Notes under the pieces: model-generated | Database searches by the model: none | Told to the model about the DNA's origin: nothing | What the model saw: only the letters and a program-made list of their open reading frames with translations | From: an uncultured Holophagaceae bacterium | GTDB taxonomy: Bacteria > Acidobacteriota > Holophagae > Holophagales > Holophagaceae | DNA length: 64,000 nucleotides | Direction: 5' to 3' | Assembly (NCBI GenBank): GCA_903857495.1 | Contig: CAIOFF010000011.1 | Coordinates: 1 to 64,000, forward strand | Shown here: positions 1-10,046 of the stretch, one piece after another | Layout of the letters: every line of letters starts with the position of its first letter | Numbering within the stretch: position 1 is the stretch's first letter | Position numbers and translations under genes: made by a program

Positions 1-3000
1 CATGCCTACAGCACGGCGGGTACCTACACGGTCACGCTCATTGCCAGCAATGCGGCGGGGACCAGCAGTCCGGTCACCCACCGCGTCACCGTGAGCGCCG
101 CGCCGGTTGCCCCCACCGCAGCCTTCAGCTTCGCCCCCACCAGCCCCGTCGCGGGCCAGACCGTGACCTTCACGGATGCCTCCACGGGCAGCCCCACGGG
201 CTGGTCCTGGACCTTTGGCGATGGCGGCACCAGCACCGCGCAGAGCCCGACCCACGCCTACGCCACGGCTGGCACCTACACCGTCACGCACACCGCCAGC
301 AATGCGGCGGGGACCAGCACTCCGGTCACCCACGGCGTCACCGTCAGCACAGCCTCGTCCACCCTGGCGGCTCACTTCACGAGCAGGGTCACCGGTCAGT
401 CCGTCCTCTTCACGGATACCTCCACCGGAAATCCCACCTTCTGGGCCTGGGACTTCGGCGATGGCCAGACCAGCTCCGTCCAGCTTCCCACCCACACCTA
501 TGCCACGGCCGGCACCTACACCGTCACGCTCAAGGTCACCAACAACAGCGGGTCGAACACGGTCAGCGCGACCACTGTGGTGGCCGCGGCGGCGCCCCAG
601 GCCGGGTTCAACGCCCTGCGGCCCGCCGCCACCACGACCCTCGTCTTCACGGATGCCTCGACGGGCAGCCCCACCTCCTGGTCCTGGGACTTCGGGGATG
701 GCCTCCAGAGCCAGGAGCAGAGCCCGAGCCACAGCTACGGCACCGCCGGCACCTACACGGTGACCTTCACGGCCACCAATGCGTCCGGCTCCACCCAGAC
801 GAGCCGGACCTACTGGCTCAGCCCGCTCTCCAACCTCCTGGAAGTGCGCCTGCCCGGCACGGTCTACTGGATGGGGGATCACGGTGGCGAGGGCGGCAAC
901 GACCCGGCCCACCCCACGGATGAGCTGCCCCTGCACCCGGTGGGCATCAGCTCCCTGTTCGTGGCCACGACGCCCACCACCGGTCAGCAGTACTGCGACT
1001 ACCTGAACAGCGCCCTGGCCCAGGGGCTTATCGAGGCGCGCAGCAACGTGGTCTATGCGAAGGGGGGCACGGCAGTCTACTGCTACCTCTACGGCTATGC
1101 CTACCAGGCAGGCAAGACCTCGGTGGCCTACAGCATCGGGTTCGATGGGACCGCCACCTTCTCCCTCAAGGACACCCGGGCCCAGCATCCGGTGGTGGGC
1201 ATTACCCTCTTGGGAGCCGAGGGCTACTGCAACTGGCTGAGCACCCAGGCGGGTCTGACCCCCTGCTACAGCCTCACCACCCTGGTCTGCGATTTCACCC
1301 AGAATGGTTACCGGCTCCCGACGGAGGCCGAGTGGGAATTTGCCGCCCGGGGGGGTGCCTCACCCTACGCCAACTATCCCTGGGGTGACGATGAGGACGC
1401 TCGCCGGGCCAACTGGCCCAGCTCCGGGAATCCCTACCAGCTCACGGATCCGGCCACCTATCCCTGGACCACGCCCGTCGGCTTCTTCAATGGAACCCTG
1501 CGCCAGAAGACCGACTTCAGCTGGCCCGGGAGTGCCACCTCCTACCAGACGCACAACGGGGCCAACGGCTTCGGTCTCTTCGACGCCTCGGGCAATGTCT
1601 GGCAGCTGCACTACGACTGGTATGCAGCCAACACCTACCAGACCTATTTCGCAGCCAATCCCCTGGAAGCCAGCCCCACCCAGGATCCCATCGGACCCGC
1701 CACGGGTCAGGCCATGACCGATGGCCTGCCCCACCGCGGCATGCGCGGGGGCAACTGGTACAACGGCCTCACCACCACCACGGGCGTCGTGACGGGGCAC
1801 GGGCGGGTGTCCAACCGCTGCCCGGCGGCGGATGAGTTCTTTGCGGTGCCCGCTCAGGCCTATGCCAGCAATGTGGGGTTCCGGGTCGTGCGGGCGAACA
1901 GCACCTCGTCGGGAGGCGCGGCCAGCTTCAGCGCCGCCCCCACCACGGTGGTGCCGGGCGATGTCGTGAGCTTCACCGACGCCTCCACGAATACCCCAGC
2001 CTCCTGGGCCTGGAACTTCGGCGATGGCAAGGGCACCAGCCTCGTTCAGCACCCCAAGTATGTCTATACCAGCGCCGGGACCTATACGGTCACCCTCGTG
2101 GCCACGACGTCCGGAGGGACTTCCTCCACGGTCAGCAAGGCCATCACCGTGAGCGCTCCCGCCTCGGTGCTGACAGCGGCCTTCACCACCTCGCTGAGCG
2201 GACAGATCGCCACCTTCACCAGCACTTCCATGGGCAGCCCCACGGCCTATGCCTGGACCTTCGGGGATGGCAGCACGGGCACCGGGGCGAACCCCTCTCA
2301 CCCCTATGCCGCGGATGGCATCTACACCGCCACCCTCACGGTGACGGGCACCGCGGGCACCAGCGCCATCAGCCAGAGCGTGATCATCAACACGCTCGTC
2401 GCCAAGCGGACCGTGGGCCTAATGGTGAACACCAGCAAGGCCCTGGAGGGCTACACCCTGTTCGCCCCCAAGCAGAACAAGATGACCTACCTCATCAACA
2501 ACGAGGGCCGGATCGTCAAGCAGTGGAACAGCGCCTACTCGCCGGGCCAGAGCATCTACCTCCTGGAGAACGGCCACCTCCTGCACACCTGCATGATCAC
2601 CACGGGGGCCCTGGGCACCGGTGGTGGCGAAGGGGGCCGGGTGGAGGAATACGATTGGGACGGCAACCTGCTCTGGTACTACGACCTGAACACAGCCACC
2701 CAGCGCCAGCACCACGATGCCAAGATGCTCCCCAACGGCAACATCCTCATGCTGGTGGTGGAGAAGAAGACCTACGCGGACTGCGTGGCCGCGGGGTTCG
2801 ACATGACCAAGTTCCAGCCGGATGTCGCCACCCAGCAGATGCTGCTCCCCGAGTGCCTGATCGAGATCAAGCCCGACTATGCCAAGGGCAGCGGCGGCAC
2901 TGTGGTGTGGGAGTGGCACGTCTGGGATCACCTGATCCAGGACTTCGACAGCACCAAGTCCAACTTCGGGGTCGTCGCCAACCACCCCGAGCTCATCGAC

Positions 3001-3756
3001 TGCGTCGGCGGGGCCATGTTCTGGAACCATGGCAACTCGGTGGACTACCACCCGGGCTTCGATCAGATCGCCATCAGCATGCGGAACCACAGCGAGGTCT
3101 GGATCATTGACCACAGCGTCACCACGGCCGAGGCCGCCAGCCACACTGGGGGCAAGCGGGGCAAGGGCGGGGACCTGCTCTACCGCTGGGGCAATCCTGC
3201 CATGTATGGCGTTCCCAAGACCCTGGCCACGGAGAAATACTGGCAGCAGCACGACACGGAGTGGATCAAGTCAGACTGCCCCGGGGCCGGCAACATCACC
3301 TGCTTCGACAATGGCCTGAACCGCTCCCTGACCAATGCATCCTCCGTCGAGGAGTTCAAGCCGGCCGTGAGCGCCAGCGGCAACTACACCGCGCCTGCGG
3401 CGGCGGGCAGCCCCTACCTGCCGGCGGACTACACCTGGAGCTACTGGGGTGACGCGACCTACCCCATGTATTCCGAGAACATCTCCGGGGCCCAGCGGCT
3501 GCCGAACGGGAACACGATCATCTGCTCGGGGGGAACGGGAGACCTGCGGGAGGTCAGCTACCTCGGCGAAGTCGTCTGGAAGTACGTGTGCCCGGTCCAG
3601 GCCAGCGGCGTGATCCCCCAGGGCGGCACCCCCGTCACCGATCCGACCCACGCCAGCGAGACGCTCAACTCCGTGTTCCGGATCTACAAGTACCCCACCA
3701 GCTACGGGGCCTTCACGGGCCGGACGCTGACCGTGGGTGACTACATCGTCAAGTAG
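1..3756 (+). CDS. Secreted PKD-repeat protein with FGE-like and arylsulfotransferase-like domains (5' partial)
   Basis: The reading frame is open from base 1, so the true start lies upstream; the GTG at 91 falls inside a PKD repeat. Visible order over about 1251 residues: a cut PKD repeat, three PKD repeats (WSWTFGDG-type cores), a formylglycine-generating-enzyme/SUMF1-like domain (about residues 280-635; RLPTEAEWEFAARGG, RGGNW, NVGFRVVR), two more PKD repeats, then an arylsulfotransferase (ASST)-like propeller (about 800-1251). The propeller keeps histidines that appear to match the ASST active site: HHD (codon 2713), HGN (codon 3028) and QQHD (codon 3250). ASST enzymes move sulfate between phenolic compounds in the periplasm. 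The FGE-like domain lacks the cysteine usually seen after RGGS, so it is probably not a working FGE. The next gene follows 36 bp downstream, has the same domain types, and probably shares the transcript. Substrate is unknown. Confidence 0.85.
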   Translation, partial: HAYSTAGTYTVTLIASNAAGTSSPVTHRVTVSAAPVAPTAAFSFAPTSPVAGQTVTFTDASTGSPTGWSWTFGDGGTSTAQSPTHAYATAGTYTVTHTASNAAGTSTPVTHGVTVSTASSTLAAHFTSRVTGQSVLFTDTSTGNPTFWAWDFGDGQTSSVQLPTHTYATAGTYTVTLKVTNNSGSNTVSATTVVAAAAPQAGFNALRPAATTTLVFTDASTGSPTSWSWDFGDGLQSQEQSPSHSYGTAGTYTVTFTATNASGSTQTSRTYWLSPLSNLLEVRLPGTVYWMGDHGGEGGNDPAHPTDELPLHPVGISSLFVATTPTTGQQYCDYLNSALAQGLIEARSNVVYAKGGTAVYCYLYGYAYQAGKTSVAYSIGFDGTATFSLKDTRAQHPVVGITLLGAEGYCNWLSTQAGLTPCYSLTTLVCDFTQNGYRLPTEAEWEFAARGGASPYANYPWGDDEDARRANWPSSGNPYQLTDPATYPWTTPVGFFNGTLRQKTDFSWPGSATSYQTHNGANGFGLFDASGNVWQLHYDWYAANTYQTYFAANPLEASPTQDPIGPATGQAMTDGLPHRGMRGGNWYNGLTTTTGVVTGHGRVSNRCPAADEFFAVPAQAYASNVGFRVVRANSTSSGGAASFSAAPTTVVPGDVVSFTDASTNTPASWAWNFGDGKGTSLVQHPKYVYTSAGTYTVTLVATTSGGTSSTVSKAITVSAPASVLTAAFTTSLSGQIATFTSTSMGSPTAYAWTFGDGSTGTGANPSHPYAADGIYTATLTVTGTAGTSAISQSVIINTLVAKRTVGLMVNTSKALEGYTLFAPKQNKMTYLINNEGRIVKQWNSAYSPGQSIYLLENGHLLHTCMITTGALGTGGGEGGRVEEYDWDGNLLWYYDLNTATQRQHHDAKMLPNGNILMLVVEKKTYADCVAAGFDMTKFQPDVATQQMLLPECLIEIKPDYAKGSGGTVVWEWHVWDHLIQDFDSTKSNFGVVANHPELIDCVGGAMFWNHGNSVDYHPGFDQIAISMRNHSEVWIIDHSVTTAEAASHTGGKRGKGGDLLYRWGNPAMYGVPKTLATEKYWQQHDTEWIKSDCPGAGNITCFDNGLNRSLTNASSVEEFKPAVSASGNYTAPAAAGSPYLPADYTWSYWGDATYPMYSENISGAQRLPNGNTIICSGGTGDLREVSYLGEVVWKYVCPVQASGVIPQGGTPVTDPTHASETLNSVFRIYKYPTSYGAFTGRTLTVGDYIVK

Positions 3757-3792
3757 GGGAAAGAACCTTCGTTCTTTCTTGGAGGAGTTGCC

Positions 3793-6700
3793 ATGCGTCT
3801 CGTTCGTCTCCTTCCGATGGTCGGTGCGGGGTTCATCCTCCTGGCGTCCCTGCAGTGCGGGGGTGGGGGAGGCTCCTCGCCCGCCCCCACTGTTACGGCG
3901 GCCCCCACGGCGGCCTTCAGCTTCGCCCCGACCAGCCCCGTCACGGGTCAGACCGTGACCTTCACGGATGCCTCCACGGGCAGCCCCACGGGCTGGGCCT
4001 GGACCTTTGGCGATGGTGGCACCAGTACCGCGCAGAACCCCACCCACGCCTACACCACGGCGGGCACCTACACGGTCAGCCTGGCCGCTTCCAATGCCGG
4101 GGGCGCCAGCAGTCCCGTCACCCACAGCGTGACGGCGACGACCGCGCCGGCGGCACCCACGGCGGCCTTCAGCTTCGCCCCGACCAGCCCCGTCACGGGT
4201 CAGACCGTGACCTTCACGGATGCCTCCACGGGCAGCCCCACGGGTTGGGCCTGGACCTTTGGCGATGGCGGCACCAGCACCACGAAGAGCCCGACCCACG
4301 CCTATGCCACAGCTGGCACCTACACGGTCACGCTCCTCGCCAGCAATGCCGTGGGCGCCAGCACTCCCGTCACCCACAGCGTCACTGTGACGGCCGTTGC
4401 CACGGCCCCCACAGCTGCCTTCAGCTTCAGCCCTGCCGCCCCCACCACGGCCCAGACCGTCACCTTCACCGACGCCTCCACGGGCACGCCCACCGGCTGG
4501 TCCTGGACCTTCGGGGATGGCGGGACCAGCACTGCCCAGAACCCGACGCACGCGTTCGCCAGTGCGGGCACCTACACCGTCACCCTCACCGCTAGCCATA
4601 CGGGCGGATCGAACACGGCAAGCCATACCATCACCGTGATCCCGGCGGTCGTCGCCCCCGTGGCCGCCTTCAGCTTTGCGCCTGCTGCACCCAGCACCGG
4701 CCAGACGGTGACCTTCACGGATGCCTCCACCTACACGCCCACGGCTTGGTCCTGGACCTTCGGTGACGGTGGCACCAGCGCACAGCAGAACCCCACCCAC
4801 GCCTACACCACGGCCGGCACCTACACCGTCTCCCTCACGGCCACCAACACCACGGGCGCCAGCACTCCTGTCACCCACAGCCTCACTGTGAGCGCCCCCT
4901 CCACGACCAGCCATGCCGCTCTGGAGCGGCCCACGGAACTTCAATACTGGGATCCCACCAAGGCCGAAGAGGGCTACACGTTCTTCGGAGCGGGCGGGAA
5001 GACCTACCTCCTCGACATGGAAGGCCGGGTCGTCCACACCTGGCCCGTGGGCACCAACCCCCACCTGCTGGCGAATGGCAATGTGCTGGATGCTGGGACC
5101 AACGATCCCAGCGGCTTCGGGAGCTTCAAGGAGGTGGACTGGAACGGGCTGACGGTCTGGTCCTACGTCGAATCCCGCACCACCTACCATCCCCACCATG
5201 ATTTCACCCGCATCTACAATCCGAAGCTCAAGGCCTACACGACCCTGATCATCGCCAACAAGGACTTCACCTACGCCCAGCTCGTCGAAGCAGGCGCTGA
5301 TCCCGCCCGGGCGCCGTCCACCGGCGCCCAGCTGGACGCCATCGTGGAGGTGGATGCCAGCGGGAACATTGTCTGGGAGTGGTGCTTCTTCGACCACCTG
5401 GTGCAGGACGTCGCACCCACCAAGTCGAACTACGTCGCCAGCGGCAAGACCATTGCCGACTATCCCAACCGACTGAACATCAACCTCGCCGGTCACAACC
5501 TGAAGGCCGACTGGCTGCACTGCAACTCGCTGGACTACAACCAGACCCTCGATCAGATCGTCATCAACTCCGTGCAGGGCGAGTTCTATGTCCTGGACCA
5601 CGGCAACACCTTCCTCTCCGGCAACCCGGCCGGCAGCATCACGCTTGCGGCCACCAGCGCCGGCGACTTCCTCTACCGGTTCGGGGATCCAGCCCGGTAC
5701 AACCAAGGCAGCAAACCCTCCATCCTTGAGGACTGGACCCTCTCCACCACCGGCCACAAGCAGCTCGGCGGCGCCCACGACATCCAGTGGATCGAAGCAG
5801 GGCTGAGCGGCGCCGGGCACTTCCTCGTTTTCAACAATGCTGAATACCTGTCGGAACACGCCGCCCAGTCCTATGTCATGGAGATCAATCCCTACCTCGA
5901 TGCCAGCGGTCTCGACACGGGAAAGTATGTGAACCCGCCCGATGCGGGCTATTTCACCCTCACCCGACCCGCAGTGACGGACAACACCCCCAGGCAGGTG
6001 TCCAAGCAGGTGGTGGGGAACTACTACTCGCAGGACAGCCAGACGCTATTCAGCACCATCGGCTGCAGTGCCCAGCGCCTGCCCAATGGAAACACCCTGA
6101 TTTGTGCGGATACGGAGGGACACCTCATGGAGGTCACGCCAGCCGGGGAAACCGTCTGGGAATACATCGTCCCCGTGTCGGGCCCCGTCATCTACAAGGT
6201 GCTGGGGGACCGGCTTCCCATGGTCAACTCGATCTTCCGCGCCTACCGCTACAAGGCAAACCATCCGGCCCTGGCGGGACGCACCCTCACCCCGGGCGTC
6301 ACCATCGCCGGGCGCGCCAGTGTCGACAACCCCTATGCCGGCACCAGCGGCTATCAGGCCTTCCAGCGCACCACGGGCACCCAATACTGGGACGCCAGCG
6401 CGGCCTACAGCGGCTACACCTTCCTGGATGCTGCAGGCACTTCCCGGCTGATCGACATGGACGGTCGCCTGGTCCACACCTGGCCCACGGGCAATGATCC
6501 CCGGCTCCTGGCGAATGGCAATGTGCTGGACTGGAGCACGGGCGCCACGGGGCTGACTGGCCTCAAGGAGCTCGACTGGAATGGCAACACCGTCTGGCAG
6601 TATGCCGAGGCCCGCAGTACCTACCACCCCCATGGGGCCTTCGCCCGCATCTTCGATCCGAAGCTGAATGCCTATGCCACGCTCTACCTTGCCAATAAGG

Positions 6701-7722
6701 ACCTCACCCCGGCCCAGTGCCTGGCGGCGGGCTGCGATCCGGCCGATGCGCCCTTTGATGGCGCCCAGGTGGATACCCTTGTGGAAGTGGATATGAGCGG
6801 CAAGATCGTCTGGGAGTGGTCCTTCTGGGACCACGCCATTCAGAGCGTCGATGCCAGCAAGGCGAACTCGGTGGCCGGGGGCAAGACCATCGCCGACTAC
6901 CCCGGGAAGCTCAACCTCAACCTGCCCGGCCGGCCGCTGCGCAGCAACTGGCTGGACTGCAACTCCCTCGACTTCAACCAGGCGCTGGATCAGATCGTGG
7001 TCAACTCCCGCCAGGGGGAATGCTACATCATCGATCATGGCGCCACCTTCCTCGCAGGGAATCCCACGGGCAGCATCAGCCTGGCGGCCACCAGTGCGGG
7101 CGACTTCCTCTACCGCTTCGGGGACCCCGCCCGCTACGGTCAAGGGAATCCCCCTTCAGTGGGCACGAACTGGGAGACGGCCTCCTCCGGCAACAAGCAG
7201 ATCGGTGGCAGCAGTGATGTGAGTTGGATCGCGAGCGGCCTCAGCGGGGCCGGGAACCTGCTGCTCTTCAACAACAACCAGTACCTCTACCAGCGCACGC
7301 CCCAGTCCTATGTCTTTGAAGTCAACCCCCGCCTGACCTCCGCGGGCATCACCGGCGCCAGCTATGTGGATCCGCCCAGCACCGGCTATGCGACCTGGAC
7401 CTTCGACAAGGACTCCATGAAGGCCAATCAGCTCCTGTCCAAGCAGGTGGCCTGGAAGTATGGTTCCGTGGGCAGCCTGACCCTCTTCAGCCAGTTCGGA
7501 GGCAGCGTCCAGCGCCTCCCGAATGGCAACACGCTGATCTGCGCCACTACCACCGGCTACCTGATGGAAGTCACCTCCACTGGGACGGTGGTCTGGGAAT
7601 ACCTCAACCCGCTCACCGCCAGCGGCGCCAAAACGGCGCTCGGAGACCGTCTCCCCATGACCAATGCCGTCACTCGGGCCCGCCGTTACGCCTACAGCGA
7701 TGGCGCCTTCAGTGGGCACTAG
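3793..7722 (+). CDS. PKD-repeat lipoprotein with two tandem arylsulfotransferase-like domains
   Basis: 1309 residues. The ATG is preceded by a strong GGAGG at good spacing. The N-terminus has a hydrophobic signal ending LLASLQCGGGGG, a probable though atypical lipobox with Gln at -1. Four PKD repeats (about residues 35-370) lead into two homologous ASST-like propellers (about 375-835 and 845-1309), an internal duplication: both contain EGYTFF/SGYTFL, the LLANGNVLD strand, DFLYRFGDPARY and QRLPNGNTLICA. The copies differ at probable active-site positions. Copy 1 keeps His at 469, 576 and 662; copy 2 has Gly948, Asp1055 and Ser1141 there. Copy 2 keeps an Arg (NSRQGE) where copy 1 has Val (NSVQGE). 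Copy 2 is therefore probably not a normal enzyme domain. Likely surface or periplasmic; substrate unknown. Confidence 0.85.
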   Translation: MRLVRLLPMVGAGFILLASLQCGGGGGSSPAPTVTAAPTAAFSFAPTSPVTGQTVTFTDASTGSPTGWAWTFGDGGTSTAQNPTHAYTTAGTYTVSLAASNAGGASSPVTHSVTATTAPAAPTAAFSFAPTSPVTGQTVTFTDASTGSPTGWAWTFGDGGTSTTKSPTHAYATAGTYTVTLLASNAVGASTPVTHSVTVTAVATAPTAAFSFSPAAPTTAQTVTFTDASTGTPTGWSWTFGDGGTSTAQNPTHAFASAGTYTVTLTASHTGGSNTASHTITVIPAVVAPVAAFSFAPAAPSTGQTVTFTDASTYTPTAWSWTFGDGGTSAQQNPTHAYTTAGTYTVSLTATNTTGASTPVTHSLTVSAPSTTSHAALERPTELQYWDPTKAEEGYTFFGAGGKTYLLDMEGRVVHTWPVGTNPHLLANGNVLDAGTNDPSGFGSFKEVDWNGLTVWSYVESRTTYHPHHDFTRIYNPKLKAYTTLIIANKDFTYAQLVEAGADPARAPSTGAQLDAIVEVDASGNIVWEWCFFDHLVQDVAPTKSNYVASGKTIADYPNRLNINLAGHNLKADWLHCNSLDYNQTLDQIVINSVQGEFYVLDHGNTFLSGNPAGSITLAATSAGDFLYRFGDPARYNQGSKPSILEDWTLSTTGHKQLGGAHDIQWIEAGLSGAGHFLVFNNAEYLSEHAAQSYVMEINPYLDASGLDTGKYVNPPDAGYFTLTRPAVTDNTPRQVSKQVVGNYYSQDSQTLFSTIGCSAQRLPNGNTLICADTEGHLMEVTPAGETVWEYIVPVSGPVIYKVLGDRLPMVNSIFRAYRYKANHPALAGRTLTPGVTIAGRASVDNPYAGTSGYQAFQRTTGTQYWDASAAYSGYTFLDAAGTSRLIDMDGRLVHTWPTGNDPRLLANGNVLDWSTGATGLTGLKELDWNGNTVWQYAEARSTYHPHGAFARIFDPKLNAYATLYLANKDLTPAQCLAAGCDPADAPFDGAQVDTLVEVDMSGKIVWEWSFWDHAIQSVDASKANSVAGGKTIADYPGKLNLNLPGRPLRSNWLDCNSLDFNQALDQIVVNSRQGECYIIDHGATFLAGNPTGSISLAATSAGDFLYRFGDPARYGQGNPPSVGTNWETASSGNKQIGGSSDVSWIASGLSGAGNLLLFNNNQYLYQRTPQSYVFEVNPRLTSAGITGASYVDPPSTGYATWTFDKDSMKANQLLSKQVAWKYGSVGSLTLFSQFGGSVQRLPNGNTLICATTTGYLMEVTSTGTVVWEYLNPLTASGAKTALGDRLPMTNAVTRARRYAYSDGAFSGH

Positions 7723-7816
7723 CCCTTCGCATCCCAGCGAGCCCCCCTTGTATCCAGCGCCCCCCGCGCCCACCCTTTCCTGAACCCTTCACCTAAGTCA
7801 TCCTCCAAGGGTCCCC

Positions 7817-9280
7817 ATGCGATTCCAGGATTTCCCGGCCGCCACGGCCAAGCGCTTCCGGCTCCCGGCCACCTGGGGCGCCCTGCTGGTGTTCGGGCTG
7901 GTCTGGGTGCTGGTGCGACTGCTCGCAGGGCAGCCCTTTGGTCGCCTGGGTGTTGGGGAGTTCGTGGTGCCGGCCCTGGTGCTGGCGGGGCACCTGGCCC
8001 TCAGCCCCATCCCCTGGCAGTGGACCCAGGACGCGCGCCCCATCGCACCGCTCTGGCGGGGCTGCCTCCAGGCCCTGCCCTGGAACATCGCCTGGCTGGC
8101 GGCCCTGCTGCTGCTGATGAGTGGCCTGTTTCCGGAAGACCGGCCCGCCCGCGCACCGCGCCCGGCGCCGGCCGCCGAGGTCAAGTCCGCCCTGGTCCTG
8201 CAGGAGCGCGAAGACCCGAAGCCCCAGGAGGCCCAAGACCCGACGGCCCGCAGCCGCCGGCGGAGAGATCGGGACCAGGAGGCGAAGCCCCCCCACAACC
8301 CCGGTGAGGTGCCCTGGGAGCTGCTGCCCCCGGAGGAACGCCGGGGCCCGCGTCCTCCGCGGCGAGACGCGGAGCAGCAGGCTCCCGGGCCCCGGGACAC
8401 CGCACCTCAGCGCCGCGAGGGGTCCGTCCGTCCCCCCGCAGCTCAGCCCCAGCCCACGTCCGCCGAGCCAATCCCGGCGCCCGCCCCGCGGGTGCTGGAG
8501 GCGCCGACGCCCGTGAGCGAGGAGCCAGCGGTCAGCGAGCCCGCGGCAGCCCCGGGCCTCTTCGCCAAGGCCTTCCCGGCCCATCGCCAGGAGTTCATGC
8601 TCTTCCTGCTGAACCTGCCTTTCGCCATGGTGCTGGGCTGGTTCCTCGCCGACAAGGAGCGGGCCGAGTCCACGGAGGCCGAGCTGCTCGAGCGGGCCCG
8701 GCAGGCCCAGGTCAAGGCCCTCCAGGCCCAGCTGCATCCCCACGCCCTCTACAACATCCTGGGCGGGCTGGCGGAGTTGGTGCACGAGGACCCGGATGCC
8801 GCCGAGGAGGCCATCGTCGGGCTGGTGGAGATGCTGCGGATGCTCACCCGCCAGAGCGGTGCCAGCGAGCTGCCCCTGAGCCAGGAGCGGGCCCTGCTCA
8901 AGCACTACCTGGGCATCGAGGGGATCCGCCTCGGCGCCCGCCTGCAGCTGAAGTGGGACTGGCCCGAGTGGGCCGACGCCGTGAAGCTGCCTCCGCTGCT
9001 GCTGCTGCCCCTGGTGGAGAACGCCATCAAGCACGGCATCGCCGCGCACCTGGAGGGCGGCATCCTGCGCATCGGCGTGTCGCGCAGCTCCCGGGATCTC
9101 ATCTTCCGGGTGGCGAACACGGGCCAGCCCCTGAAGCCAGGCGAGGCCGAAGGCACGGGCCTGCACCACCTGCGGGAGCGGCTCGCCCTCACGCCGTCCC
9201 TGGACGCCTCCCTGGAGCTGCGCTCGGAAGAAGGCTGGACCTTGGCCGAGCTGCGCGTGCGGGATAGGCTGGGCGCATGA
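7817..9280 (+). CDS. LytS-type sensor histidine kinase
   Basis: 487 residues. Two or three N-terminal membrane segments (about residues 15-110) are followed by a long Pro/Arg/Glu-rich linker (about 110-240), another hydrophobic segment (LFLLNLPFAMVLGWFLA), a short coiled coil, and a His_kinase/HATPase module. The phospho-acceptor is probably His309 in LHPHALYNIL, which matches the LytS-family PHFLFN box. The N box is LVENAIKHG and the G box GTGLHHLRERL. The gene overlaps the next one, a LytTR regulator, by 4 bp (ATGA), so the two form a kinase-regulator pair. The Pro-rich linker is unusually long for the family. The signal sensed is not evident. The start has only a weak AAGG upstream. Confidence 0.88.
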   Translation: MRFQDFPAATAKRFRLPATWGALLVFGLVWVLVRLLAGQPFGRLGVGEFVVPALVLAGHLALSPIPWQWTQDARPIAPLWRGCLQALPWNIAWLAALLLLMSGLFPEDRPARAPRPAPAAEVKSALVLQEREDPKPQEAQDPTARSRRRRDRDQEAKPPHNPGEVPWELLPPEERRGPRPPRRDAEQQAPGPRDTAPQRREGSVRPPAAQPQPTSAEPIPAPAPRVLEAPTPVSEEPAVSEPAAAPGLFAKAFPAHRQEFMLFLLNLPFAMVLGWFLADKERAESTEAELLERARQAQVKALQAQLHPHALYNILGGLAELVHEDPDAAEEAIVGLVEMLRMLTRQSGASELPLSQERALLKHYLGIEGIRLGARLQLKWDWPEWADAVKLPPLLLLPLVENAIKHGIAAHLEGGILRIGVSRSSRDLIFRVANTGQPLKPGEAEGTGLHHLRERLALTPSLDASLELRSEEGWTLAELRVRDRLGA

Positions 9281-10005
9281 CTCCGCTGCGGGTGGCCATC
9301 GCCGAGGATGAACCCCTGAACCAGAAGCGCCTGGCGCGGCTGCTGGAGGACTGCGGCTGCGAGGTGGTGGCGACCTTCGGCAACGGCCTGGAGATGGAGG
9401 AGTGGATGCGGTCTGCGCCCGCAGTGGACGGCCTCTTCCTGGACATTCAGATGCCGGGCCTGGACGGCCTCGCCCTGCGCGCCTCGCTGCCCGCGAAGGT
9501 GCCCGTGGTCTTCGTGACGGCCTTCGCGGAGCACGCGGTGGAGGCCTTCGACCTGGAGGCCGTGGACTTCCTGCTCAAGCCCGTAACCACGCCCCGGCTG
9601 GTGAAGGCCCTGGCGCGCATCCGGCGCCACCTGGGCCGGGAGGAGAACACCGAACCCGAGAAGGGTCCCCGCGCTACGCGCTATCCCGTCACCGCCGGGG
9701 GCGGCATGCTCTTCCTGGACTTGGCCAAGACCGCCTTCTTCGAGGTGGAGGAACAGGTGGTGTGGGCCTTCGCCGGGGACCGCTTCCGCACCAAGTGGAA
9801 GACCCTGGGCGAGGTGGAGGCCTTCTTCCCGGACGCGGGGCTGCTGCGCATCCACCGGCACCTGCTCATCCGCCCCGAGGCCGTGCTGGGCCTCCGCTCC
9901 TCCGGTGGCGGCGCCCGGGTCCTGGTGCGCATGACCGGCGGCGTGGAGCTCGAGGCCAGCCGCGGCGCCACCCCCAAGCTTCGTGAACGGCTGGGGCTGG
10001 AGTAG
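9277..10005 (+). CDS. LytTR-family response regulator
   Basis: 242 residues. A receiver domain (about 1-120) has the acidic pair AEDE near the N-terminus, phospho-acceptor Asp56 in FLDIQMPG, Thr in FVTAFAEHAVEAF, and Lys in LLKPV. The C-terminal half (about 135-240) is a LytTR DNA-binding domain with FAGDRFRTKWKTLGEVEAF and IHRHLLIRPEAVLGL. It is translationally coupled to the upstream LytS-type kinase through a 4-bp overlap. LytTR regulators bind pairs of short direct repeats; I could not find a convincing site near this operon, so targets are unknown. Confidence 0.9.
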   Translation: MTPLRVAIAEDEPLNQKRLARLLEDCGCEVVATFGNGLEMEEWMRSAPAVDGLFLDIQMPGLDGLALRASLPAKVPVVFVTAFAEHAVEAFDLEAVDFLLKPVTTPRLVKALARIRRHLGREENTEPEKGPRATRYPVTAGGGMLFLDLAKTAFFEVEEQVVWAFAGDRFRTKWKTLGEVEAFFPDAGLLRIHRHLLIRPEAVLGLRSSGGGARVLVRMTGGVELEASRGATPKLRERLGLE

Positions 10006-10046
10006 CCCCAGGACCACGCGTAAGGCCATTCGGGCGGATGCCCTGG

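Noticed and set aside
3271-5859. Minus-strand open frame of about 860 codons opposite the PKD/ASST genes
   Set aside because: Shadow frame generated by the repetitive PKD coding sequence; crosses the gap between two well-supported genes.
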